Source: Aeropyrum camini SY1 = JCM 12091 (lineage in GTDB: Archaea > Thermoproteota > Thermoprotei_A > Sulfolobales > Acidilobaceae). From it: DNA of 64,000 nucleotides. Each line of letters starts with the position of its first letter. Positions within the stretch are counted from its first letter, which is position 1. The DNA is taken from the NCBI RefSeq assembly GCF_000591035.1, contig NC_022521.1, forward strand, positions 124,001 through 188,000, given 5' to 3'. Positions 40,305 through 48,693 of this stretch are shown piece after piece. A program made the translations under genes and the position numbers. Below the pieces are notes generated by a model that did no database searches, was not told where the DNA came from, and saw only the letters and a program-made list of their open reading frames with translations.

Positions 40305-41513
40305 ATGGCTAGTCTGGAGCGGGGCGTCGCTTCCAACGGGCTACGCTACGGCTTCTACAGGGTCGATAGCGAGAGCGCCTCCATCTGCATAGCAACTAGG
40401 GGTGGCAGCAGTTTCGAGCCTCGTGGAAAATATGGCATAGCCCATCTTACCGAGCACATGATATTCAGGGGGAACGAGTACCTGGCTGATGGCGAGCTCG
40501 ACAGGGCAGTGGAGCTGTCGGGCGGGGAGGCGAACGCCTACACAACGAGAGAGCTGATACTGGTCTGCGCCGAGTTCGTCCCTGACAGTCTGGCCAGGGT
40601 TGGTGAAAAGCTGTTCATGGCGGTATCGGCCAAGAAAGTTCTCGAGGAGGAGTTTGAGAGGGAGCGTTCTGTTGTGGAGGCTGAGGTGAGGGGTTTAATA
40701 AGCAACCCCGAGAACCGAATCTACAGGATTGCGCACGCGAGCGTCTGGGGCGAGAGCCACCTGGGTAGGCCTATAGAAGGCTACCCGGATACTGTGGCCA
40801 GCATTAGCAGGGCGGATGTGGAGGACTATAAGGCGAGTGTCTTTAGCCCTGAGAGAATGTCCCTCGCAATTGTAGGCAGCTTCTCCCGGTATGACGCTCA
40901 CCGTGTCGTGAAGCTCTTCAGCCGGCTGGAGCCGGGGGGAGGCGTTGGAGAGCCAGAGACTCCGGAGCCCAGGCCCGCCTTCCTGAAGGAGGATAAGGGT
41001 GTTGAGTCGGCCTATGCAGCCCTAACACTAGCCCTTCCCCCCCGGAGGGGGCTTGAAGGGCTGATGCCCAGGCTTAGAGGTGTTGTCTTCAATCTTGAGG
41101 CTGGAGCTACTAGTGTGCTCTTTAAGGAGATTCGGGAGGAGAGGGGGCTGGCCTATGGCTTCAACGTGGACGTCCACATAACCAGCTGGGGATCAACGAT
41201 GTCTCTCGTCGTGCACGAGGGTAACAAGGAAAGGGCGGGTGAGATTCTGGAAGCATTGGCGTACGCCCTTGAAAAAGGGCTGCGCGGCGGGTACGGTGAT
41301 AGAGAATGGCTTGAAGGTCGAAGAAGGCTCTACAGGTTTTACACGAGGAGGGAGGCTATCTCGAACATGGATCGGGCCGACGCCCTATCAGCGGTCATGC
41401 TGTTCCACGAAGAGCCCTTCACCATCGAGGACCTCATTAGCCTGACCCTCAAGAGCAGGTGGAGCCTAGAGGAGTTCCTCCGGCTGCCGCGCGGCTCAGC
41501 CCTAATAATCTAG
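40305..41513 (+). CDS. M16 family metallopeptidase (pitrilysin-like)
   Basis: A ~402-residue single M16 unit. The inverted zinc motif HLTEH (~45) is followed by the distal glutamate in ERSVVEAEVRG (~123), the HxxEH-x70-80-E pattern of active M16 peptidases. The C-terminal half has the R/Y pair ERGLAYGFNVDVH typical of the partner domain. ATG 40305 has GGTG nine bases before; the frame opens at 40086 but the upstream part lies over the PfkB gene. The stop overlaps the nucleotidyltransferase gene by four bases. Confidence 0.8.
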   Translation: MASLERGVASNGLRYGFYRVDSESASICIATRGGSSFEPRGKYGIAHLTEHMIFRGNEYLADGELDRAVELSGGEANAYTTRELILVCAEFVPDSLARVGEKLFMAVSAKKVLEEEFERERSVVEAEVRGLISNPENRIYRIAHASVWGESHLGRPIEGYPDTVASISRADVEDYKASVFSPERMSLAIVGSFSRYDAHRVVKLFSRLEPGGGVGEPETPEPRPAFLKEDKGVESAYAALTLALPPRRGLEGLMPRLRGVVFNLEAGATSVLFKEIREERGLAYGFNVDVHITSWGSTMSLVVHEGNKERAGEILEALAYALEKGLRGGYGDREWLEGRRRLYRFYTRREAISNMDRADALSAVMLFHEEPFTIEDLISLTLKSRWSLEEFLRLPRGSALII

Positions 41514-42214
41514 CCGCGCCTACCAGAGATCATCCGCCTGAAGAAGGGGTTTGACGCTGAGAGCCTTCTAACGGTCTCCTCCAAGGGTTCGCCGGGACGG
41601 GGCTCCACCTTGAGATAGACCCCGGTCCTACCTAGCTCGCGCCTCCTAGTTAACACCCTAACCCTCTCCCTAACGGTCTCCAGGCTTATCCCGAGGACCT
41701 CAGCCACTCTACCCTCGTTGCCCACCACCGGCTCCTCGATATGACCCCTGGGCGTGGGGAGTATGAGGACTAGCCGTTTAGTGACGCCCGGCACTCTCAC
41801 ATCCCTCTCCAGCCCGGCCGGGTCGACCTCGCCGCCCCACGCGTAGAACTCCCTCTCCCTAGGCTGGAGCCTGGCTAGGGGGAGGCTGACAACCCTCTCT
41901 TCGGAAGGGTCTAGGACTAGATACGCCTTAGGAGTGCTCCGCGGGGTGGCCATGACTATAACCCTCTTGTATATTATGAGGCCTGAGGCCGCCAGGGCTT
42001 CCTCCACAAGCCCGGGTGGTACAGGCTCAACGATGGCTACGTCTACATCGCTGCCAGGGTTTACATCACCCCTGGCAACACTGCCATGTATAACGATGAG
42101 GCTGGGGTGTACAGTCCGGGAAAGAGCCCTCACGATCTCCAGCGCCTTCTCCCTCTTCTCCTTCAGGAGCCGCCAGTGATCCTCCGAGTACTCGACTTCC
42201 ACCTGGGGGAACAC
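41510..42214 (-). CDS. nucleotidyltransferase domain with C-terminal HTH-like region
   Basis: A 234-residue protein. IVIHGSVARGDVNPGSDVDV (~39-58) is the GS...DxD nucleotidyltransferase motif of the Pol-beta superfamily. The ~60 residues near the end (EGRVAEVLGISLETVRERVR) look like a winged helix. Proteins of this plan in archaea are of unknown role; some related ones act in toxin-antitoxin pairs, but no antitoxin partner is evident here. Eighteen bases separate it from the upstream gene. Confidence 0.65.
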   Translation of the reverse strand: MFPQVEVEYSEDHWRLLKEKREKALEIVRALSRTVHPSLIVIHGSVARGDVNPGSDVDVAIVEPVPPGLVEEALAASGLIIYKRVIVMATPRSTPKAYLVLDPSEERVVSLPLARLQPREREFYAWGGEVDPAGLERDVRVPGVTKRLVLILPTPRGHIEEPVVGNEGRVAEVLGISLETVRERVRVLTRRRELGRTGVYLKVEPRPGEPLEETVRRLSASNPFFRRMISGRRG

Positions 42215-42232
42215 CCTCCGGTTTTTAAGGGT

Positions 42233-42823
42233 TTAGAGGCTCCTGAGGAGCTCGGCCTCCCTATCAACCCTAAACACCGGGGGTAGCCCGCTTAGTGTTT
42301 CAGCCGAGTGGCTTATAACTATTGCATGCTCGTCGGGCAGGTAGCTCCATTCAAAGTCCAACTGTCTCGAGGGCCTTGGCGGCTCCTCCTCCTCGTCAAG
42401 GTAGTAGTAGGCCTCCATGTAGACACCCTTAGGGCTCCATATGACCACAAGCCTGTCGGCCTTGAGATCGCTTCCCTCAAGCGCTACCATCTCGACCTCA
42501 AGCTGCCCCTCCTCCGGGTCAAAGTCTATTCCCTCAAGCTCGAACCTCCCCTTGGCGTTGAGCCTCTCCAGAACGGGGCTCACGAGATCCCTCCACAGGG
42601 AGATTCCATAGTAGTACAGCTCCTCGAACACAGAAACATGCTTGTTCCGCCGCCTAACCCGCAGTACACCGGACCACTCGGCTATGTCGCTCCAATAGCT
42701 AGAGGTCACGTCCGCCACAGTACTGAGGAGTTCATCAATCTCAACACCCAGCTTCTCGGCTAGCCTCCCAAGGCGCTCCGCAGCATCTTCATCGAGATCA
42801 ATCTTGAACACCCGCTTCTTCAA
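42233..42823 (-). CDS. hypothetical protein
   Basis: A ~196-residue acidic protein. The N-terminal part (FKIDLDEDAAERLGRLAEKL) resembles a small ribbon-helix-helix or coiled segment, and the C-terminal half is beta-rich with many Glu and Tyr (KGVYMEAYYYLDEEEEPPRP). No family is recognised. TTG 42823 has GAGGTG nine bases before, inside the methyltransferase end; the alternative is GTG 42835, which would overlap that gene by eight bases. Confidence 0.55.
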   Translation of the reverse strand: MKKRVFKIDLDEDAAERLGRLAEKLGVEIDELLSTVADVTSSYWSDIAEWSGVLRVRRRNKHVSVFEELYYYGISLWRDLVSPVLERLNAKGRFELEGIDFDPEEGQLEVEMVALEGSDLKADRLVVIWSPKGVYMEAYYYLDEEEEPPRPSRQLDFEWSYLPDEHAIVISHSAETLSGLPPVFRVDREAELLRSL

Positions 42824-42827
42824 CCCT

Positions 42828-43373
42828 CTATACACCTCTTAACATGTCTACCCTCATGATAACATCCTTTCCCGTAACACCTAAAATCTGGGCCCCGGCC
42901 TCGAGGAGCTCCTCCTTGTATGGAAGCTTCTTTAGCATGCTAACAACAACGGGCCCACGCGAGACTCTGATAAGCTCGTTCACAGCACTCCAAAGATCGT
43001 CAACCAGGTCGAGGACGGTGAAGCTGTAGACAGCGTCGAACACCCGGTCCGCGAACGGTAGCCTCTCAACATTCCCCTCAAGGGCCGTGCAGCGGTCCTG
43101 GCCACAGAGAACCCCAATCCTGTATCTCGCTATACCCAGCATACACTGGCTATAGTCTAGGCATGTGTAAGAGTCTACCGCCTCCAATGCGCCCTGGGAG
43201 GCGATATACTCGAGGAGGAGGCCTGTCCCGCAGCCCGCATCAAGCACCTTACCCCGGGGCCTGACCCTCTTCAGGGCGACAAAATACTTCTCATACTGCT
43301 CAGCCCTATAGAGCTCGTCGTAGCCGCTGCAGGTGGATTCGTACTTCTCCCTGATAACAGCGCCCCTGCCCAC
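42828..43373 (-). CDS. class I SAM-dependent methyltransferase
   Basis: A 181-residue methyltransferase. Motif I is KVLDAGCGTGLLLEYIA (~42-58), motif II TCLDYSQCMLGIA, motif III ERLPFADRVFDAVYS and then VLDLVDDLWSAVNELIRVSR, the UbiE/methyltransf_11 pattern. The substrate is unknown. It stands upstream of a hypothetical protein with which it is co-transcribed, and downstream of the rpl2 unit after a 114-base gap. Confidence 0.75.
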   Translation of the reverse strand: MGRGAVIREKYESTCSGYDELYRAEQYEKYFVALKRVRPRGKVLDAGCGTGLLLEYIASQGALEAVDSYTCLDYSQCMLGIARYRIGVLCGQDRCTALEGNVERLPFADRVFDAVYSFTVLDLVDDLWSAVNELIRVSRGPVVVSMLKKLPYKEELLEAGAQILGVTGKDVIMRVDMLRGV

Positions 43374-43452
43374 CGCTCCTCTCCCTTACAAATTCTGGTA
43401 ACCCGTAGGGGCTGCGGAGGAGGGGTGTATGGCTTAGGGATGTATGTTGAGA

Positions 43453-43488
43453 GGGGCTACGGTGGCGTGGCCAAAGGCCTGTAGCCCC
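43453..43488 (-). terminator. strong hairpin at the rpl2 3' end
   Basis: An eight-base stem GGGGCTAC/GTAGCCCC (43453-43460 with 43481-43488) starts within the rpl2 stop codon and contains an inner GGCC-TTT-GGCC hairpin. It closes the cedA1-cedA-cedB-rpl2 unit. A T-rich tail, the usual archaeal terminator, is weak here, so it may be a 3'-end stabiliser rather than a terminator. Confidence 0.4.
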
Positions 43489-44204
43489 TACCTCTTTCTC
43501 CTTCCAGTCCTCCTTGCTGCTATGTGGCCAACCTTCCTGCCGGGCGGGGCAGTCCTGGCGACTGTAGACGGCCTCCCCTTGTGCTGGTGTCTGCCGCCTC
43601 CGAAGGGGTGGTCCACAGCGTTCATAGCCACACCCCTAACCCTGGGCCACTTCCTCGCTTTTACCTTCCACTTATGGTATGCAAACCCCGCTTTCATTAT
43701 AGGCTTCTCGATCCTTCCAGCACCTGCTGGTATTCCTATCGTCGCTCTGGAGTCGTTAGGCACTTCCTTGTCCTTACCGCTGGGCAGCCTTAGAATGGTC
43801 TTGGAGCCCGCTCTGCCGACGACGAGGGCATAGCTGCCCGCCTGCCTCGCAAGCTTGCCCCCATCCCCTGGTCTAAGCTCAACATTGAACACCTCCGTAC
43901 CCTCGGGTATCTTGCCTAGGGGGAGTACGTTCCCCGCCTCAGGCTTCGCGGCCGGCCCTATTTCTATTATCTGGCCTACGTACATCCCCTCGGCGGCGGG
44001 CATGAAGAATTCGACGCCGTCCTCCCTCACAACCCTGGCCAGAGGCACGTAGCGGCCGGGGTCGTGTATAAGCTCTACAACCTTACCCTTGAACGTCTCC
44101 CCTGATAGCGGAGGATACTTCGCCGGGCCCGGGTGTATGTGACCCCTGCTCCTGTATGTCGGCGTCCCGCGGCCAGCCCTCTGCTGCCTCAGCCTCTTAC
44201 CCAT
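43488..44204 (-). CDS. rpl2: ribosomal protein L2 (uL2)
   Basis: A 238-residue uL2 of the large subunit, near the peptidyl transferase centre. RGHIHPGPAKYPPLSG, GTEVFNVELRPGDGGKLAR, GRIEKPIMKAG and the C-terminal GVAMNAVDHPFGGGRHQHKG with GRKVGHIAARRTGRRKR are all diagnostic. It begins 12 bases after the cedB stop with its own GGTG site. It is separated from the L3-L4-L23 genes, which lie ~5.5 kb away on the other strand, although L2 normally follows L23. Confidence 0.96.
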   Translation of the reverse strand: MGKRLRQQRAGRGTPTYRSRGHIHPGPAKYPPLSGETFKGKVVELIHDPGRYVPLARVVREDGVEFFMPAAEGMYVGQIIEIGPAAKPEAGNVLPLGKIPEGTEVFNVELRPGDGGKLARQAGSYALVVGRAGSKTILRLPSGKDKEVPNDSRATIGIPAGAGRIEKPIMKAGFAYHKWKVKARKWPRVRGVAMNAVDHPFGGGRHQHKGRPSTVARTAPPGRKVGHIAARRTGRRKR

Positions 44205-44216
44205 ACCTCTAACACC

Positions 44217-45608
44217 CTACCCTTGAACCCCATTGGTGCTCCGGGCCTTTTTAAGGTATTCATTGAAAGGGGGTATCCTGACAGTGTACAGCCTGCCGCC
44301 GGGCATCCTCACCATAGCCTCGCCGACGCCCAGGACCCCCAGCTTCCCCCACCCCTCTAGGCCGAGCTTCCCGGCTGATTCGAGATAACCCTGAGCCTTT
44401 CCGCCGAAGGCTGCTACAACCCCCGCGTTATGTTCGATAGCCTCAGGCAGGTCGCCAGGAGACTGGGTTGCAAACACGCCGTAGAGACCCCTGCTCCTCC
44501 CCTCCCGGGCTATTCCCTCAAAAACTCCTTTGGATGGGGAGAGGCGCCAGGCCTCATCTACTACAAGGACTATTCTACCCCTACCCCCCGTGGAGAGGGA
44601 GTACTCGACGAGGGAGGAGGCTACAGCCTGGGCAGCCCGGCTCCTCTCACTTGTCTCCAAAAGCCCGAGGTTGTAGATTGTTAGGGGGGAGAGCGGAGGT
44701 ATGGTAGCCCCGGGCACGGGGAGCTGTTGGGCGTCCCTGGGCTCCAGATAGACAGCTGCAAGAGGCTCGAGTAGGGAAGCGAGGTCTCCCTTAGGGTCCA
44801 CCACAACCACACCCACAGGATCGCCCCTAGCCTCGGAGAGGAGGGCCAACTGGGCGGCAAGCCCGGCCAGGAGAACGGTCTTCCCCCTACCTGTAGGCCC
44901 CACCACCAGCATGTGCGACTCTATATCCCTAGGCCATCGCAGAGATACTGCTCCTCCATTCTCCACAGAGATACCCAGAAGAATCTCGCCTCCGAGAGGC
45001 AGCCTGCCTTCGGGCTTGAACCGAGGGTTTAGATGCCGTGGTTCAGCCTCCAGCAGTGACGCCGGGGTCCAGGCCCCGTTAACAACGTCGAATTTAACCC
45101 CGACCTCAGCCTCGATCATAGACTTAAACAGCCTAACCTTGTCTTCGCCCGCGCCCTCCTCAAGCCAGACTATCGCTCCAAGCCTGCCCAGCCTCGGTGT
45201 TCCTGCGGAGACAGCCTCCCTATAGAGCGACTCCAGTAGTGCCAGAGAGGCCTTGTATCTGCCTAAACGGGTTGTTGAGTATTTGAACTCAACCTTCTTA
45301 ATCTCGTCTTCGATAGCCTCCACAACCCTGGACTTCTCCACCGGTATGTAGCTGTAGAATATCGAGATGGGGACGGGTGTGCGCATGGCCAGTGAGAAGA
45401 GCCTATCCCCCAAGCCTTCAACGCTCCCAGGGTTATCCCTTGCCACAAGCACTACAGGTTTTCTAGGGGCCTCCTCCCCCTCGACCTTGAGAAGCACGCC
45501 AGCCCTTCTTGAGAGGAGAGCCGCCTTGCTGGAGAGGGTTTTCCTATATAGTATGCCCGCCGCCGCCACCATGAGAATAATCGTGAGTAGATCAAGGACG
45601 CCTGGCAT
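44217..45608 (-). CDS. cedB: Ced DNA import ATPase CedB (HerA/VirB4-like)
   Basis: A 463-residue ATPase. A membrane segment lies at residues ~5-22, then comes an accessory domain, then the core with Walker A VVGPTGRGKTVLLAGL (~233), VGVVVVDPKGDLASLLEP, and Walker B IVLVVDEAWRLSPSKGVF (~355), and a GVFATQSPGDLPEAI sensor region. This is the layout of CedB, the motor that powers inward DNA transfer in the crenarchaeal exchange system. It follows cedA with a 23-base gap and GGAGG ten bases before the ATG. HerA-like repair motors are the alternative, but the neighbours favour Ced. Confidence 0.8.
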   Translation of the reverse strand: MPGVLDLLTIILMVAAAGILYRKTLSSKAALLSRRAGVLLKVEGEEAPRKPVVLVARDNPGSVEGLGDRLFSLAMRTPVPISIFYSYIPVEKSRVVEAIEDEIKKVEFKYSTTRLGRYKASLALLESLYREAVSAGTPRLGRLGAIVWLEEGAGEDKVRLFKSMIEAEVGVKFDVVNGAWTPASLLEAEPRHLNPRFKPEGRLPLGGEILLGISVENGGAVSLRWPRDIESHMLVVGPTGRGKTVLLAGLAAQLALLSEARGDPVGVVVVDPKGDLASLLEPLAAVYLEPRDAQQLPVPGATIPPLSPLTIYNLGLLETSERSRAAQAVASSLVEYSLSTGGRGRIVLVVDEAWRLSPSKGVFEGIAREGRSRGLYGVFATQSPGDLPEAIEHNAGVVAAFGGKAQGYLESAGKLGLEGWGKLGVLGVGEAMVRMPGGRLYTVRIPPFNEYLKKARSTNGVQG

Positions 45609-45631
45609 TGGGCCTCAGCCTCCAACAACGC

Positions 45632-46987
45632 CTACAATATCTTCAGCCTAAGCCTAGCACCTCCTCCCAGCAGCCTAGCCACGCCTGCTGTGGCTACTAG
45701 TAGTATCGAGAGGTACATACCAGGGAGTGTTATATAGTAGACTATGATCATCTTCAAAACATCCATAGTAATATAGTCTAGCAGGCTGACCAGGGTCTCG
45801 GAATAGTCCCTAGCCGCCTTGTCCAGGCTAACACTCACGTTGCAACCGCTCCCCTCTACCTCGACTACTATGCTACCATTTCTACCCGGCTCTACATCCA
45901 CGTACCCGCCCGTCAACCCCTCCCACCTCCAAACACCCTTGCCCCCAGCCTTCCCCTCACCAACTCTATACTCCGGCTCACAGCCCTCCAGCCAGGCTAT
46001 CTCCACGTAGTCACTTGGCCCGAGGCCTTCCCAGCGGGCCTCAAAGCCGCTCTCCCCCCTGCTCACCCCCGCCGGGGGTTCGCTGCCGTAGACCATGACA
46101 CCATCCCCTATCATAAACGCTATGTGCGGCACTCTCAGCTCCAGGCTGCCCTCGACTCTTGACATATCCACCAGAGGCGGGTCAGGCCTAAAGGAAACTC
46201 CCATGTATTCAAAAGTGAAGGAGACCTCGCTCAAGGGGGTCTGGATCCTAGGGATTTTTACAAGGGAGCTGTAGGCCACTCCGCCCTCGATTATGTAGCT
46301 AGCCACCTCCTCTCCTCCACTGTAAACCCTAAGCAGGCCAGCCTCCACAACCCCGCTGCTACTTGTTAGGGTCGCCTTGCCTGTCCACACGCCCTCAACA
46401 TCCCCGGATGTAGGGGCGTCGCCGAGGGTTTCTACGAAGAGCGGGAGGGCGGGTAGCGCAGCGTTAAACACTATAACAAAGGCTATTAGCCATGCCCCGG
46501 CTGGCTTAGCCAGCCTGAAGGGTATAGCGTAGAGGAGGACGCCAACGCCTAGGAGGATCTCGCTGTATCCAAGCAGGTACTTGACCCCAAGCACCGTGGC
46601 GACGAGAAGTGTTATACCCCACGAAAGCTCGTCCATAACCGACGCTGCAGCCGAGGCTACGGGTTTTAGAGCCTCCAGAGGGTCCGGGAGGCTCGTCACT
46701 ATGCTGGAGAGGGCTTTTAGGAAGGCGGCGAAGACAGCGGCGTCGAGGAGCCAGGCGTCGAGCTGCGGCCAAGAGCCCCCTATTAGTAGTTGAATGTAGC
46801 TGGAGACGGCTAAGAGAGCCGCAGCAGTGAGGGCTAAGAGAGCCGCCGTGAGGGAGTCTTCAATCAGAACCGACGCCCACCTCTTGATAGAGGCGACTGG
46901 TAATGGTGCGGCGTAAAGTAGGGTTCCCAGGTAGAATCCCAGCATGGCTAGCTTGAACGCGAGGAGCTGGAACTCCCCGGCCTCCAC
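45632..46987 (-). CDS. cedA: Ced DNA import membrane channel CedA
   Basis: A ~451-residue membrane protein. About six helices occupy the first ~220 residues, then a ~190-residue extracellular-looking domain (starts VEGVWTGKATLTSSSGVVEA) and a last helix near 415-440. This fits CedA, the polytopic channel of the crenarchaeal DNA importer. The start is GTG 46987, five bases after the CedA1 stop and eight bases after GGGGGT; the frame itself opens at 47197. Residues 35-45 (KRWASVLIEDS) and the following AAL match CedA1, see findings. Confidence 0.78.
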   Translation of the reverse strand: MEAGEFQLLAFKLAMLGFYLGTLLYAAPLPVASIKRWASVLIEDSLTAALLALTAAALLAVSSYIQLLIGGSWPQLDAWLLDAAVFAAFLKALSSIVTSLPDPLEALKPVASAAASVMDELSWGITLLVATVLGVKYLLGYSEILLGVGVLLYAIPFRLAKPAGAWLIAFVIVFNAALPALPLFVETLGDAPTSGDVEGVWTGKATLTSSSGVVEAGLLRVYSGGEEVASYIIEGGVAYSSLVKIPRIQTPLSEVSFTFEYMGVSFRPDPPLVDMSRVEGSLELRVPHIAFMIGDGVMVYGSEPPAGVSRGESGFEARWEGLGPSDYVEIAWLEGCEPEYRVGEGKAGGKGVWRWEGLTGGYVDVEPGRNGSIVVEVEGSGCNVSVSLDKAARDYSETLVSLLDYITMDVLKMIIVYYITLPGMYLSILLVATAGVARLLGGGARLRLKIL

Positions 46988-46992
46988 AACTA

Positions 46993-47256
46993 CTAACCCC
47001 CGCCTATGAGGACCTCGCTTACTATCCCCGCGAGCTTTACTATGACGGCGAACACTGTAGTCCCAAGGGCCAGCCAGAGGGCAGCCCACATGGAGTCCTC
47101 GATAAGACTGTTCCCCACCCTCTTCACCTTCGAGGAGGGTATAGGGCTGCCTCTCAGTGTCCAGCCTATACTCCAGGATAGGAGGAAGAGGGCCCATGCC
47201 AAGGCTGTAAGCTTGCCCGTTAGATCCTCAACCATCTCCACTATGTCGGCCGCCAA
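46993..47256 (-). CDS. cedA1: Ced pilin-like membrane protein CedA1
   Basis: An ~87-residue protein with two hydrophobic helices (~18-34 and ~57-75) joined by a short basic loop RGSPIPSSKVKR, the hairpin layout of VirB2/CedA1 conjugative-type pilins. GGGG about six bases before TTG 47256 gives this start. The frame opens at 47421 with a proline-rich N-terminus that overlaps prpB, and it cannot be excluded that part of this is a cleaved leader. It is followed five bases later by cedA. The identification rests on layout and neighbours plus recall of the Aeropyrum Ced pilus. Confidence 0.75.
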   Translation of the reverse strand: MAADIVEMVEDLTGKLTALAWALFLLSWSIGWTLRGSPIPSSKVKRVGNSLIEDSMWAALWLALGTTVFAVIVKLAGIVSEVLIGGG

Positions 47257-47392
47257 TGGATCCCCTATAGGGCTGAGGTCCTCGGCGGCCGCGGGTGGGG
47301 GTCGTGGAAAGTGTGGGTGTATTGGGGTGAAAGTCGGGGGGTTTCTGCATTGGCGTCTGGAGCTTGTGGTTGGTGTGGGTTTGAAGGCGTCT

Positions 47393-48319
47393 CTAGCCTT
47401 TCGCGTGGCTCTGTCTCCCACGAATCACCTCCTCAGCCTTCCTGCTTATCTCAGCGTCTCTGGCCTCGTACTCGTGGTAGCCGATTAGGTCGTAGAACTC
47501 GGCTCTGGTGTATAGCTGGTCCAGTATGTTCCTCTGTGTGCCACTTTCAATTATCTCCCTGAGAACTTTCTCGGACGCTTTCAGCGAAGCCCTGAATGTG
47601 GTTACTGGGAATATTACAATTTTGTATCCAGCCTCCCTGAACTGGTCTACGGTTATATAGGGTGTCTTGCCATACTCGGTCATGTTAGCCAGTAGGGGGG
47701 CTTTAACCCTTCTAGCGAACTCCCTGAACTCCTCCAGGCTTGTTAAAGCCTCGGGAAATATTATGTCAGCCCCCGCCTCAATGTACAGCTGAGCCCTCTC
47801 GACAGCGCTCTCAAAACCCTCAACACCCCTGGCGTCCGTTCTAGCAATTATCAGAGCATCCCTCTTGGCTCCGACTGCAGCAATTATCTTCTTCACCATA
47901 TCCTCCGGGCTCACCAGAGCCTTCCCATGGAGGTGGCCGCACTTCTTAGGCATAACCTGGTCCTCTATCTGTATGGCCGCTGCGCCAGCTCTCTCCAGCT
48001 CCCTAACAGTCCTCTCAACGTTAATAGCCTCCCCGAAGCCCGTGTCAGCGTCTACTATCACTGGCACCCTCACAACCCGGGTTATATACTGTGTGAACTT
48101 GGCTAGCTCGCTCAGGGTTATAAGGCCGAGGTCGGGCATGGCCAGGCTCCCTGTGATAGCTGCCCCCGAGAGGTATAGAGCCTCGAAACCCATCCTCTCG
48201 GCCAGGAGAGCGACGGCAGGATTGTAGACGCCTGGCGCAACTATAATATCCCGCTTCTCTATCAGCTCTCTCAGCCTGGAGCCCGGCCTCTCCAGAGGCT
48301 CCCTATATAGGAACGCCAT
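47393..48319 (-). CDS. prpB: methylisocitrate lyase / PEP mutase family protein
   Basis: A 308-residue TIM-barrel lyase. VPVIVDADTGFGEAINVERT (~85-104) holds the Mg-binding Asp, QIEDQVMPKKCGHLHGK (~120-136) is the KKCGH active-site loop of methylisocitrate lyase, and IARTDARGVEGFESAVERA follows. It splits 2-methylisocitrate into pyruvate and succinate, or acts on a related C-C bond. It stands alone; no 2-methylcitrate synthase or dehydratase is in the window. The ATG at 48319 starts the frame. Confidence 0.85.
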   Translation of the reverse strand: MAFLYREPLERPGSRLRELIEKRDIIVAPGVYNPAVALLAERMGFEALYLSGAAITGSLAMPDLGLITLSELAKFTQYITRVVRVPVIVDADTGFGEAINVERTVRELERAGAAAIQIEDQVMPKKCGHLHGKALVSPEDMVKKIIAAVGAKRDALIIARTDARGVEGFESAVERAQLYIEAGADIIFPEALTSLEEFREFARRVKAPLLANMTEYGKTPYITVDQFREAGYKIVIFPVTTFRASLKASEKVLREIIESGTQRNILDQLYTRAEFYDLIGYHEYEARDAEISRKAEEVIRGRQSHAKG

Positions 48320-48429
48320 CCCCCAGCACCAAGGACTATGCTTTAGCCTCTGCGGGGTTTAAACCGGGCCGGAGCTCCAGCTGTTATATAGGGTTTGAGA
48401 CTCAGTTGAGAGAATGTTGGTGGAGAGGT

Positions 48430-48531
48430 ATGGGTGGTAGGCAGAGGACTACACTATTCATAGATACATCCAAACGTGGGGAGGAGCAGAGGGAGCAGCA
48501 GGAGAGGAAGGGTAAAAAGGGCAAGAGGTAG
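48430..48531 (+). CDS. 33-residue basic protein, unknown
   Basis: A tiny gene with ATG 48430 placed after GGTGGAGAGGT and a TTATATAG box ~40 bases further upstream. The product MGGRQRTTLFIDTSKR... is 33 residues, with 13 Lys/Arg and an acidic-basic C-terminal half (GEEQREQQERKGKKGKR). It resembles small ribosome-associated or nucleic-acid-binding peptides, but I cannot name the family. A seven-base hairpin CCCGGGT/ACCCGGG follows ten bases after the stop. Confidence 0.55.
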   Translation: MGGRQRTTLFIDTSKRGEEQREQQERKGKKGKR

Positions 48532-48693
48532 GAAAGCCCGGGTAGAAGCTTTTTAGACCCGGGAGATAGTTTTAAACGCCCAGTCACGGGCTGATAATTC
48601 TTGTAATCCCTAGGAAAAATAATGCTCCAAAGTCTATTCTACGCTACTATAGTGCTCAGGGGTTGAGGGACCGTTTGGACCTGGTGCTAGGAG

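Noticed and set aside
47257-47421. Proline-rich N-terminus of the CedA1 frame
   Set aside because: It overlaps the end of prpB, has no ribosome-binding site and is hydrophilic with many prolines; TTG 47256 after GGGG is preferred, though a cleaved leader cannot be fully excluded.
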